A stretch of DNA of 64,000 nt from assembly GCF_003664255.1 (NCBI RefSeq), contig NZ_RCCV01000002.1, forward strand, positions 808,501 through 872,500, written 5' to 3'. Every line of letters starts with the position of its first letter. Position 1 is the first letter of the stretch. Shown piece by piece: positions 48,656 to 56,086 of this stretch. The notes beneath the pieces were generated by a model. The model made no database searches. It saw only the letters and a program-made list of their open reading frames with translations, and was not told the DNA's origin. Origin of the DNA: Micromonospora sp. M71_S20. GTDB lineage: Bacteria; Actinomycetota; Actinomycetes; Mycobacteriales; Micromonosporaceae. Made by a program: the position numbers and the translations under genes.

Positions 48656-49768
48656 TCAGGCCGGATCGATCGCGGCGGCGGTCTCGCCGATGAGGAGGCG
48701 GGCGTCGTCGGCGACGTTGCGCTTGACCACGGCCAGGGCGACCTGGCCCAGCTCGTGGTGGTGCACGGCCGTGCCGACGAAGCCGACCGCCCGGCCGTCG
48801 AGGGTCACCGGCGTGCCGGCGACCGGCGGCTGGTCGGTGGTCACCCCGTCCAGGTGCAGCAGTACGAGCCGACGCGGCGGCCGGCCCATGTTGTGCACCC
48901 GGGCCACGGTCTCCTGGCCCCGGTAGCAGCCCTTGTCCAGATGCACGGCCGGGGCGACCAGGCCCACCTCGGCCGGGATCGTCCGGTGGTCGGTGTCCAC
49001 CCCGACCCGGGCCCGCCGGGCGGCCACCCGCACCGCCTCGTACGCCCACAGCCCGGCGACCGGCACCCCGTTGCCCCGCAGCTCGGTGACCACCTGCTCC
49101 ATCGCGGCCCGGGGCACCAGCAGGTCGACGCCGAGCGGGCCCCGGCGGGCCCAGCCGCCCACGGGCAGCGGGCGCACGTCGTACAGCGCGGTCGGCCGTG
49201 GCGGCAGCTCGCCGGAGCGGAACTTCGGGCCCGGCACCGCGACCACGTCGGGCACGGCCAGCCCGGTCACGCCGAGCGTCTCCACCGCGGCGGGCGCCTC
49301 CGGCCCGACCAGGGAGAGCAGCGCGTGCTCGGGCGTCACGTCGCGCGGCTCGACCTTGCTGAAGAACCGCATCCGCTCCAGGTACGCCAGCAGGCCCGCG
49401 GTGGCGCCCGGCTCGGTGTCGAGCCAGGTGGTGACGCCGTCCTCGGCGACCATGGCGTGCTGCTCGACGTGCCCGTGCGGGGAGAGCACCAGCAGCTCGG
49501 TGCCCTGGCCGGCGCCGAGCTGCGCCAGGTGCTGGCTGGTGAGGGTGTGCAGCCACCCGATCCGCTCCTCGCCCGGCACCGCGACGACGCCCCGGTGCGA
49601 CCGGTCGACCAGGCCGACCGCCGTGTCGAGGGTGCGCTGCTCGCGCATCGGGTCGCCGTAGTGCGCCGCCACGCCCCGCACGCCGGCCGCCGCGTGCGCC
49701 GGCTCGGGCTGGTCCCGGCTGGCCTCGTCGATGCTCTCGACGCTCACCGCACCCGCTATGTCGATCAT
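48656..49768 (-). CDS. ygfZ: Folate-binding protein YgfZ
   Basis: A 370-residue GcvT-like tetrahydrofolate-binding protein that helps assemble or repair Fe-S clusters. The hallmark KGCYxGQE region is DKGCYRGQETVARVHNMG near residue 285, with the essential Cys. Other features are LVDRSHRGVVAVPGEERIGW, the barrel strands around VLSPHGHVEQHAMV, and FFSKVEPRDVT. ATG at 49768; the first 4 bp overlap the Fur/Zur stop (ATGA), so the two are translationally coupled. This links metal sensing with Fe-S maintenance. Confidence 0.94.
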   Translation of the reverse strand: MIDIAGAVSVESIDEASRDQPEPAHAAAGVRGVAAHYGDPMREQRTLDTAVGLVDRSHRGVVAVPGEERIGWLHTLTSQHLAQLGAGQGTELLVLSPHGHVEQHAMVAEDGVTTWLDTEPGATAGLLAYLERMRFFSKVEPRDVTPEHALLSLVGPEAPAAVETLGVTGLAVPDVVAVPGPKFRSGELPPRPTALYDVRPLPVGGWARRGPLGVDLLVPRAAMEQVVTELRGNGVPVAGLWAYEAVRVAARRARVGVDTDHRTIPAEVGLVAPAVHLDKGCYRGQETVARVHNMGRPPRRLVLLHLDGVTTDQPPVAGTPVTLDGRAVGFVGTAVHHHELGQVALAVVKRNVADDARLLIGETAAAIDPA

Positions 49769-50193
49769 TTCCGGTCCCCGTTCTCGCAGCGGACGCAGAC
49801 GCCGAAGAACGAGACGTGGCCGATGTCCACCCGGAACCCGCGCTGGCTCGCCAACTGCTCGGCCAGCGGGCGCAGCAGCTCCGGATCGATCTCGTCGATC
49901 GCGCCGCAGTCCCGGCAGACAAGGTGGACGTGCTGGTCCTCGCCGGCCGCGTGGTAGGTCGGCGAGCCGTGCGAGAGATGGGTGTGGGTGACCAGGCCGA
50001 GCCGTTCCAGCAGCTCCAGCGTGCGGTAGATGGTGGTGATGTTGACCCCCGCGGCCACCTCCCGGACGGCTGTGTGCACCTGCTCCGGGGTGGCGTGCCC
50101 CAACTCCAGCACGGCCTGGAGGATCAACTGCCGTTGCGCCGTCAGCCGGAGCCCACGGGCGCGGAGCATTTCCGCGAGGGAGGATTCGGACAC
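49765..50193 (-). CDS. Fur family metalloregulator (Zur/FurB-like)
   Basis: A 142-residue ferric-uptake-regulator fold protein. The winged helix (about 1-80) has RLTAQRQLILQAVLELGHAT and VNITTIYRTLELLERLGLV. The dimerisation domain has metal ligands in HLSHGSPTYHAAGEDQHVHL, and two CxxC pairs, CRDCGAIDEI and CVRCENG, which form the structural zinc site. Whether it senses zinc or iron is not decided by sequence alone. ATG at 50193. It is followed by ygfZ with a 4-bp overlap. Divergent from the aminotransferase class IV gene. Confidence 0.93.
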   Translation of the reverse strand: MSESSLAEMLRARGLRLTAQRQLILQAVLELGHATPEQVHTAVREVAAGVNITTIYRTLELLERLGLVTHTHLSHGSPTYHAAGEDQHVHLVCRDCGAIDEIDPELLRPLAEQLASQRGFRVDIGHVSFFGVCVRCENGDRK

Positions 50194-50262
50194 CGTCCGA
50201 TCATAGTTCGCCCGCCACGCGCGCCGCCGCTGTCGACCGGTCCGCCGCTAGGCTCGGCTGCC

Positions 50263-51111
50263 ATGGTGGCGTCGAGGATCGCCGTGCCGGGGCGCGGGCT
50301 GGTGCCGCCCGGGGAGCCGGTGCTGCGCGGCGACGACCGGGGCGTGCTGCACGGCGACGGGCTCTTCGAGACGATGCACCTGCGCGACGGGCGGCCGTGG
50401 CTGCGCGACGCGCACCTGGCCCGGCTCGCCCGGGCGGCGGCGGCCGTCGAGCTGGCGCTGCCCGCCGCCGACGTGCTGGACGAGCTGCTGGACGCCGTGC
50501 GCGCCGGCTGGCCCGCCGAGGTGGAGGGGGCACTGCGGCTGGTCTGCACCCGGGGCCCGGAGGGCGGCGGCCCACCCACCGGCTACGCCACGCTGGGCGA
50601 GGTGCCGGCGGCGGCCCGGGCGGCGCGCCGGGACGGGATCACCGTGGCGACCCTGCCGCTCGGCGTCGCGGCGCGGGCCCGCGCCGAACTCGACTGGCTG
50701 CCCGTCGGCGTCAAGTCCACCTCGTACGCGGTGAGCACCGCCGCCCGCCGCTGGATCGCCCGTGCCGGCGTGGACGACGCGCTCTGGGTCTCCTCCGACG
50801 GGTACGCGCTGGAGGGGCCCACGGCCAGCCTGGTCTGGCTGACCGGCGACACCCTCTGCACCGTGCCCGCCGCCGAGACCGGCATCCTGCCGGGCGTGAC
50901 CGCCGGCTGGCTCCTCGCGCACGCCCACGAGCTGGGCCTGCGCGCCGAGGAGCGCCTGGTCACCCCGGCCGAGCTGCGTACCGCCGACGGCGTCTGGCTC
51001 AGCTCGTCCGTCCGTGGCCTCGCGGAGATCCGCACCCTGGACGCCGTCCCGCTGCGCCGCTGCGCGCGTACCCCCGCCCTCCAGGCGCTCCTGGGCTTTC
51101 CCCGCCCGTGA
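50263..51111 (+). CDS. Aminotransferase class IV, aminodeoxychorismate lyase-like
   Basis: A 282-residue fold-type IV PLP protein, probably producing p-aminobenzoate for folate or acting as a related aminotransferase. GDGLFETMHLRDGRPWLRDA is the N-terminal signature, and the PLP lysine is Lys151 in PVGVKSTSYAVST. LEGPTASLVWLTGDTLCTVP and PGVTAGWLLAHAHELGLRAE are family landmarks. The ATG at 50263 follows TAGGCT by 8 bp and may be leaderless. A class IV gene beside YgfZ and nitrobindin is a conserved actinobacterial order (Rv0811c-Rv0813c). Role in folate fits the folate-dependent YgfZ. Confidence 0.9.
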   Translation: MVASRIAVPGRGLVPPGEPVLRGDDRGVLHGDGLFETMHLRDGRPWLRDAHLARLARAAAAVELALPAADVLDELLDAVRAGWPAEVEGALRLVCTRGPEGGGPPTGYATLGEVPAAARAARRDGITVATLPLGVAARARAELDWLPVGVKSTSYAVSTAARRWIARAGVDDALWVSSDGYALEGPTASLVWLTGDTLCTVPAAETGILPGVTAGWLLAHAHELGLRAEERLVTPAELRTADGVWLSSSVRGLAEIRTLDAVPLRRCARTPALQALLGFPRP

Positions 51112-51123
51112 CCCCGGGGAGGG

Positions 51124-51717
51124 TCAGCCGGCCACCCGGGTGAGGCGGGCGGAGAGGTGGGGGGAGAGGGGATGGCCCACGGCCGCCATCTCCTGGGCGT
51201 AGAGCAGGGCGCCCTCGACGATGCCGAAGAGGCGGTGACCGGCGGTGACCTCCTTGGCGGTCGCCGTGCGAACCACCGCGTCGGTGACGAACTCGATCTG
51301 CGTGCCCTTGCGCTTGCCGATGTGCAGCTCCATCACCCCGGTGGGCACCGTCATCAGCGCTTCCAGCTCGTCGGTGGCCCGGTCGCCGTCCATCACCGGC
51401 CGCCACCAGCCGACCTCGCGACCCGCCGGGCGGACCGGGCGGCTTTGCTCGTCGAGGATCCAGGCGCGGGACTCGTAGAACAGGAACGGCCGGCCGTCGT
51501 GGCTGATCCGGATCTCCTGCGCGAAGTCGAAGTCCTCGATGGTGGGGAAGCCGCCCCGCCCCCGGCCACGCCACACCCCGACGTACGGCAGCAGGCCGTC
51601 CAGCGTGGGGTGCAGCTTCGGACCGACACGCAGGTCGTGGCTCTCCTCGTAGGGGTACGGGTCGACCGGCGGCGCGTTCAGCCACGGCGGTGGCTGCAGG
51701 GGGTTCTCGTCGCTCAC
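51124..51717 (-). CDS. FABP family/nitrobindin-like heme protein (DUF1794, peroxynitrite isomerase)
   Basis: A 197-residue beta-barrel heme protein. The nitrobindin GxWxGxG motif reads LLPYVGVWRGRGRGGFPTIE, then FAQEIRISHDGRPFLFYESR, and VGWWRPV. The C-terminal GHPLSPHLSARLTRVAG carries the His that ligates heme. Nitrobindins convert peroxynitrite to nitrate and bind NO. A Pro-rich leader of about 25 residues (PLQPPPWLNAPPVDPYPYEE) precedes the barrel. The GTG at 51717 has GGAG 7 bp upstream. It converges with the class IV aminotransferase with only 12 bp between. Confidence 0.92.
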   Translation of the reverse strand: MSDENPLQPPPWLNAPPVDPYPYEESHDLRVGPKLHPTLDGLLPYVGVWRGRGRGGFPTIEDFDFAQEIRISHDGRPFLFYESRAWILDEQSRPVRPAGREVGWWRPVMDGDRATDELEALMTVPTGVMELHIGKRKGTQIEFVTDAVVRTATAKEVTAGHRLFGIVEGALLYAQEMAAVGHPLSPHLSARLTRVAG

Positions 51718-51765
51718 CGGTTCACTCCGCCTCTCCGTCGGTGGCCACGACGGCTCGCCGGGCCA

Positions 51766-51817
51766 CCTTCGTTCGCGACTGCGGGGCTCGCAGACCCGGC
51801 TCACTCCTCGCGCTCAC
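51766..51817. repeat. Intergenic repeat, copy 2 (first copy at 10064)
   Basis: Starts ccttcgttcgcgactgcggg, identical to copy 1 for 27 bp, then six extra bases (gacccg), then gctcactcctcgcgctcac. As at copy 1, its right end coincides with the stop codon of a minus-strand gene and its left end lies upstream of the next minus-strand gene. Confidence 0.75.
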
Positions 51818-51918
51818 CAGCGTCCTCTCGATATGCGTACGGCCAGGTAGACCAGGCCACCGGCGAGCGCGCCCAGGCCGGCGACCAGCAGGCTGACGAA
51901 CCCGATCTCGGTAACCAT
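51814..51918 (-). CDS. Small single-pass membrane protein, 34 aa
   Basis: Encodes MVTEIGFVSLLVAGLGALAG followed by GLVYLAVRISRGRW. It is one hydrophobic helix with a basic C-terminus, so it is predicted to sit in the membrane with the tail in the cytoplasm. The ATG at 51918 lies 7 bp after a minus-strand TAGGAT -10 box, so it is leaderless; an ATG at 51927 would overlap that box. Its start is only 24 bp from that of the divergent DsrE-like gene. Function unknown. Its stop begins the intergenic repeat. Confidence 0.65.
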   Translation of the reverse strand: MVTEIGFVSLLVAGLGALAGGLVYLAVRISRGRW

Positions 51919-51942
51919 CGTGACCATCCTATGCTGGGCCCC
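51919..51942. promoter_or_regulatory. 24-bp divergent promoter with overlapping -10 boxes, two leaderless genes
   Basis: TATGCT (51930-51935, plus) serves the DsrE-like ATG at 51943, and TAGGAT (51931-51926, minus) serves the small protein ATG at 51918. The two boxes share two bases. Each start codon is 7 bp beyond its own -10, so both mRNAs are leaderless and the two polymerases cannot be bound together. Confidence 0.6.
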
Positions 51943-52305
51943 ATGGCCCGCACTCTCGTCGTCAAGGCCACCGCCGGCGCGGACGCCCCGGAGCGGTGCG
52001 CCCAGGCATTCACCGTCGCCGCCACCGCAGCCGCCGCCGGCCTGCACGTGTCGCTCTGGCTGACCGGTGAGTCGACCTGGTTCGCGCTGCCCGGCCGCGC
52101 GCAGGAGTTCGAGCTGCCGCACTCGGCCCCGCTCGCCGAGCTGCTGCACGTGATCCTGACCACCGGCACGGTGACCGCCTGCACGCAGTGCGCCGCCCGG
52201 CGGGACATCGGGCCGGACGACGTGCTGCCGGGCGTCCGCATCGCCGGCGCCGCGGTCTTCGTCGAGGAGGCGACGGCCGAGGGGGCCCAGGCCCTGGTCT
52301 ACTGA
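51943..52305 (+). CDS. DsrE family protein
   Basis: A 120-residue DsrE/F-like alpha/beta protein. TLVVKATAGADAPERCAQAF is the first strand-turn-helix, LHVSLWLTGESTWFALPGRA the second, and CTQCAARRDIGPDDVLPGVR carries a CxxC pair where DsrE-type sulfur carriers have their active Cys. IAGAAVFVEEATAEGAQALV closes the fold. It may handle sulfane sulfur or redox tasks; the thiosulfate sulfurtransferase lies 4 kb away. The ATG at 51943 is leaderless (TATGCT -10 at 51930). Confidence 0.85.
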   Translation: MARTLVVKATAGADAPERCAQAFTVAATAAAAGLHVSLWLTGESTWFALPGRAQEFELPHSAPLAELLHVILTTGTVTACTQCAARRDIGPDDVLPGVRIAGAAVFVEEATAEGAQALVY

Positions 52306-52359
52306 CCGCCGCCCACCGATACCGGCCCGACAGGTCGGGCAAATGCCTACGATTCGGGT

Positions 52360-52740
52360 GTGACCGAGGCGACGGAGCGGTTCTTCGAATCACTGCCGGC
52401 GCGCGCCCCCGAGGTGCTGGTGAGCCCGGTCAGCGGGACGATGCAGATCGACCTCGCGGAGGACGGCCAGACGGTGCACTGGCTGGTCCACCTCCGTCCG
52501 GGCGAGGTCGAGGTGAGCCGCAACCGGGGCCCCGCCGACGCGATCTGGTACACCAGCGCGGACCTGTTCGACCGGCTCGTCACCGGCCGGGCCCAGGCGA
52601 TCTCGTCGGTGCTGCGCAACGAGAGCAGCTTCAGCGGCGACGTCGTGCTCTTCCTGCTGTTCCACCGGTTCTTCCCCGACCCGCCCGGCACCCGGGACCC
52701 CCGCACCGTCGCCCGTGAACAGGCCGGGCGACTGCGGTGA
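52360..52740 (+). CDS. SCP2 sterol-binding domain-like protein
   Basis: A 126-residue single-domain protein with an SCP2-like fold. GTMQIDLAEDGQTVHWLVHL and VEVSRNRGPADAIWYTSADL resemble the sheet, FDRLVTGRAQAISSVLRNES is the helix, and FSGDVVLFLLFHRFFPDPPG the final strand and helix. SCP2 domains bind hydrophobic ligands. GTG at 52360, preceded by TACGAT (52348-52353), likely leaderless. Its stop overlaps the start of the glycogen-debranching-type gene (GTGA), an unusual partner. No ligand can be named. Confidence 0.85.
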   Translation: MTEATERFFESLPARAPEVLVSPVSGTMQIDLAEDGQTVHWLVHLRPGEVEVSRNRGPADAIWYTSADLFDRLVTGRAQAISSVLRNESSFSGDVVLFLLFHRFFPDPPGTRDPRTVAREQAGRLR

Positions 52741-54794
52741 AGCAGCTGGTCAGCATCCTGGACGGCAACACCTTCCTGGTCAGCGACAACCGCGGCGACA
52801 TCGAGCCGTCCCTCGACTTCCCGACCGGGCTCTTCTCGTTCGACACCCGGCACCTCTCGACGTGGCTGCTGACCCTCGACGGCGAACGGCTGCACGCCCT
52901 CTCCGTCGACACCGCGGAGTCCTTCCGCACCCGGTTCTTCCTCGTCCCCGGCGAGCCGACGCACTACCTGGACGCGAAGGTCTCGATGATCCGGAGCCGG
53001 GCCATCGGCGGCAGCTTCGAGGAGGAACTGACGCTGCTGAACCACTCCGGGGAGGAGATGGAGTTCGTCGTCCACCTCGACATGGCCGCCGACTTCGCGG
53101 ACCTGTTCGAGATCAAGCACGTCCGGCACAAGCAGGGCCACACCACCGCCACCGTCGGCGACAACGAGCTGCGCCTGGCCTACCGCCGGGAGCGGTTCCA
53201 CCGCGAGACGGTCATCAGCACCAGCGCGCCCGCGCACATCGAGGTCTCCGGCATGACCTACCGGGTCCGGGTCGGCCCGCGCGGCGAGTGGACGACCCGG
53301 CTGCACGTGTCGACCGTCGTCTACGGCGCGCGGGGCGAGGACATCCGGGCCAACCTGCCGCAGTACGGAGGCAGTCGCGGCCCGGACGCGATCCGGGCCG
53401 AGCAGGACGAACTCGTCGCCCGGGCGCCGAAGCTCGGCTGCGACTGCCAGCCGCTGGCCGGGGCGTACCGGCAGAGCCTCAACGACCTGGCGGCGCTGCG
53501 CTACGAGTCGATCACCCTCGGCGTACGTCTGGTGGCCGCCGGCCTGCCGTGGTTCATGACCCTGTTCGGCCGGGACAGCATCATCACCTCGCTCCAGTTG
53601 GTGCCCTTCCTGCCGGAGCTGATCCCGCCGACCCTCATGATGCTGGCCGGCCTCCAGGGGCACCGGATCGACGACTTCCGGGACGAGGAGCCGGGCAAGA
53701 TCCTGCACGAGCTGCGCTACGGCGAGACGGCGGGCTTCGAGGAACAGCCCCACTCGCCGTACTACGGCTCGGCCGACTCGACGCCGCTGTTCGTCATCCT
53801 GCTCGACGAGTACGAGCGGTGGACCGGCAACGACAAGCTGGTACGGGGCCTGGAGGCCCAGGCCCGGGCCGCCCTCGCCTGGATCGACACGTACGGGGAC
53901 CTGCTCGGCACCGGCCACCTCTGGTACCAGACCCGCAACCCGGACAGCGGGTTGGCGAACCAGTGCTGGAAGGACTCCTGGGACGCGATCTCGTACCGCG
54001 ACGGCCGGTTCCCCGGCTTCCCCCGCGCCACCTGCGAACTCCAGGGCTACGCGTACGACGCGAAGATCCGCGGGGCCCGACTGGCCCGCGAGTTCTGGGG
54101 CGACCCCGCGTACGCCGACCGGCTGGAGCGGGAGGCGGCCGAGCTGAAGATGCGGTTCAACCGGGACTTCTGGATCCCGGAGCGGGAGTACTACGCGCTC
54201 GCCCTGGACGCCGACGGCCGGCAGGTGGACGCCCTCACCTCCAACATCGGGCACCTGCTGTGGAGCGGCATCGTCGACGAGTCGCGGGCCGGTCGGATCG
54301 CCGAGCACCTGCTGGGGCCGCGGCTCTACTCCGGTTGGGGCGTCCGGACCCTCGCCGACGACCAGGGGCGGTACAACCCCGTCGGCTACCACGTCGGGAC
54401 GGTCTGGCCGTTCGACAACTCGATCATCGCCTGGGGGCTGTGGCGGTACGGTTTCCGCAAGGAGGCCGGGCAGATCTGCGACGCGATGCTGGCCGCGTCC
54501 CGGTACTTCGACGGGCGGCTGCCGGAGGCCTTCGCCGGCTACGACCGGGCCGTCACCGACTACCCGGTGGAGTACCCCACCGCGTGCAGCCCACAGGCAT
54601 GGTCGGCCGGCACGCCGCTGCTGCTGCTCCGGGTGATGCTGGGGCTGGAACCGCAGGGCGACCACCTGATCATCGACCCCGCCGTGCCCGAGGGGATGGG
54701 GCGGATCGAGCTGCTCGACATCCCCGGCCGCTGGGGCCGGGTCGACGCCCTGGGCCGCAGCCGCACCCCGCACGACCACCCGCGCAGCCGCTGA
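52737..54794 (+). CDS. Glycogen debranching enzyme-type amylo-alpha-1,6-glucosidase
   Basis: A 685-residue two-domain protein. The N-terminal GDE_N_bis beta-sandwich (about 1-220) begins KQLVSILDGNTFLVSDNRGD and has FPTGLFSFDTRHLSTW. The C-terminal (alpha/alpha)6 barrel (about 265-660) has LPWFMTLFGRDSIITSLQLV, WKDSWDAISYRDGRF, LTSNIGHLLWSGIV, GYHVGTVWPFDNSIIAWGLW and CSPQAWSAGTPLLLLRVMLG. The Asp/Glu pairs in GRDS and in EYPTACSPQAW are candidate catalytic positions. It acts on alpha-1,6 branches or short oligosaccharides in the cytoplasm. The GTG at 52737 overlaps the SCP2-like stop by 4 bp. Confidence 0.92.
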   Translation: MKQLVSILDGNTFLVSDNRGDIEPSLDFPTGLFSFDTRHLSTWLLTLDGERLHALSVDTAESFRTRFFLVPGEPTHYLDAKVSMIRSRAIGGSFEEELTLLNHSGEEMEFVVHLDMAADFADLFEIKHVRHKQGHTTATVGDNELRLAYRRERFHRETVISTSAPAHIEVSGMTYRVRVGPRGEWTTRLHVSTVVYGARGEDIRANLPQYGGSRGPDAIRAEQDELVARAPKLGCDCQPLAGAYRQSLNDLAALRYESITLGVRLVAAGLPWFMTLFGRDSIITSLQLVPFLPELIPPTLMMLAGLQGHRIDDFRDEEPGKILHELRYGETAGFEEQPHSPYYGSADSTPLFVILLDEYERWTGNDKLVRGLEAQARAALAWIDTYGDLLGTGHLWYQTRNPDSGLANQCWKDSWDAISYRDGRFPGFPRATCELQGYAYDAKIRGARLAREFWGDPAYADRLEREAAELKMRFNRDFWIPEREYYALALDADGRQVDALTSNIGHLLWSGIVDESRAGRIAEHLLGPRLYSGWGVRTLADDQGRYNPVGYHVGTVWPFDNSIIAWGLWRYGFRKEAGQICDAMLAASRYFDGRLPEAFAGYDRAVTDYPVEYPTACSPQAWSAGTPLLLLRVMLGLEPQGDHLIIDPAVPEGMGRIELLDIPGRWGRVDALGRSRTPHDHPRSR

Positions 54795-54802
54795 CGCACT
54801 CC

Positions 54803-55669
54803 TCAGGCGGGGCAGCCGGTGTTGACCGAGACGACGACATGGTCGCCCGAGAGGTCGGCGACGACGGTGACCGGGCCACGGCGGTAGGCGTACGCCTGCG
54901 GGTCGTCCAGCACCGGGAGGCGGGTGACGGGGGCCAGTGCGGCGGTCGGGGATGCGGGGGCCGGCACGCCGACGGAGCGCACGGAGCGGGCGGTGCCACC
55001 GCCGGGGCAGGGCGCGGTGACCACCCGTTCGGTAGCTTGACCGGCCGGAGCCCCGAGGGCCCGGAGCGCCTCCCCGAGGGCGTCCGCCTCCGCACCGGCG
55101 GCATCGGCCGCGGGTACGTCGTAGCCGCCGCCCACCGGCCGACAGCCGGTGTCGACGGTCAGCCGGACCCGGCCGTCACCCGCGACCCCGCCGGAGACGG
55201 TGACGAACTCGCCCGCGTCGCCGCGCAACCGGGGGCCGTCCGAGGTGACCCGGACCCCGGCCCGCCAGTCCGCCGGCAGCCGGTCGGCGACCCGCTCCAG
55301 CAGCGTCGCCTCCCCGCCGGCCGCGACGAAGACGTCCATCCCACGCGACAGCTCCGCGCCGTCGGCGAACGGGGTGACGCGGCAGCCCCGGTCGACCTCG
55401 GGCGGAGTCAGCACGGCGGTGTCGCCGGCCGCCGCGACCAGCGCGCCGATCGCGCGGTCGACGACGGAACCGGCCTCGGTCAGGGTGCGCTGCTCCCGGA
55501 CCGTCGGCGGGTCGTTGCGCACCGAGGTCCAGGTCAGCGCCGCCAGCAGCACCGCCCACGCCACCGTGGCGGCGAGCAGCCAGCGCCACCGCCGCCCGGG
55601 GGACGCCGGTCGACCGGGACCGGTAGGCGGGGCCTGCCCCGCCGCTTCCACGCCGTTCACGGGGGCCAT
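54803..55669 (-). CDS. Uncharacterised membrane-anchored protein
   Basis: A 288-residue protein of unknown function. A cytoplasmic basic segment (PGRRWRW) precedes one hydrophobic helix (LLAATVAWAVLLAALTW, about 30-48). The rest, about 240 residues, should lie outside the membrane. It contains four Cys (DRGCRVTPF, DTGCRPVGG, APCPGGG, NTGCPA), which could form two disulfides. The phrase VxVxTGC occurs twice (VRLTVDTGC, VVVSVNTGC), suggesting an internal duplication. ATG at 55669. It stands between a convergent debranching gene and the DUF1416 gene. I do not recognise the family. Confidence 0.7.
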   Translation of the reverse strand: MAPVNGVEAAGQAPPTGPGRPASPGRRWRWLLAATVAWAVLLAALTWTSVRNDPPTVREQRTLTEAGSVVDRAIGALVAAAGDTAVLTPPEVDRGCRVTPFADGAELSRGMDVFVAAGGEATLLERVADRLPADWRAGVRVTSDGPRLRGDAGEFVTVSGGVAGDGRVRLTVDTGCRPVGGGYDVPAADAAGAEADALGEALRALGAPAGQATERVVTAPCPGGGTARSVRSVGVPAPASPTAALAPVTRLPVLDDPQAYAYRRGPVTVVADLSGDHVVVSVNTGCPA

Positions 55670-55759
55670 CGTGTCACGCCGGTCGGCCGCGCCCGGAGAC
55701 GGTCGTGGCCCGCCACCTGTGAAGGGGACGGGCCACGGGCCGATCAGAGCGTGGGGGGG

Positions 55760-56083
55760 TCAGGAGGCGACCGTGACGGTGACCTCGTTGATGCCGCGCG
55801 CGGCGGTCACGGCGGTGTCGCCGTTGCCGTGCCGGGAGAGCGCCCGCAGGGTCCAGGCACCCGGCGCGGCGAAGAACCGGAACTGGCCGGCCGGCGAGGT
55901 CACCACCTCGGCGGTGAACTCCCCGGTCGAGTCGAGCAGCCGGACGTACGCGCCCGGGACGGCCTCGCCCGCGTCGGACCGGACGACGCCGGTGATCACG
56001 GTTTCCTTCTCCAGGTCCAGGCTCGCGGGCAGCGGGGCGGCCTGGTCGGGGGCTGCGCAGCCGGCAGCGGTGGGTGCGGTCAT
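55760..56083 (-). CDS. DUF1416 domain-containing protein (SseC-type)
   Basis: A 107-residue protein with a carboxypeptidase-regulatory-like (transthyretin-type) beta-sandwich: ETVITGVVRSDAGEAVPGAY, VRLLDSTGEFTAEVVTSPAG, QFRFFAAPGAWTLRALSRHG. Cys near residue 9 (TAAGCAAPD) lies in a flexible N-terminus. DUF1416 genes almost always follow a thiosulfate sulfurtransferase gene, as here with a 3-bp gap (the SseC/CysA pair of mycobacteria). Its role in sulfur transfer is unproven. ATG at 56083. Confidence 0.92.
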   Translation of the reverse strand: MTAPTAAGCAAPDQAAPLPASLDLEKETVITGVVRSDAGEAVPGAYVRLLDSTGEFTAEVVTSPAGQFRFFAAPGAWTLRALSRHGNGDTAVTAARGINEVTVTVAS

Positions 56084-56086
56084 GAC

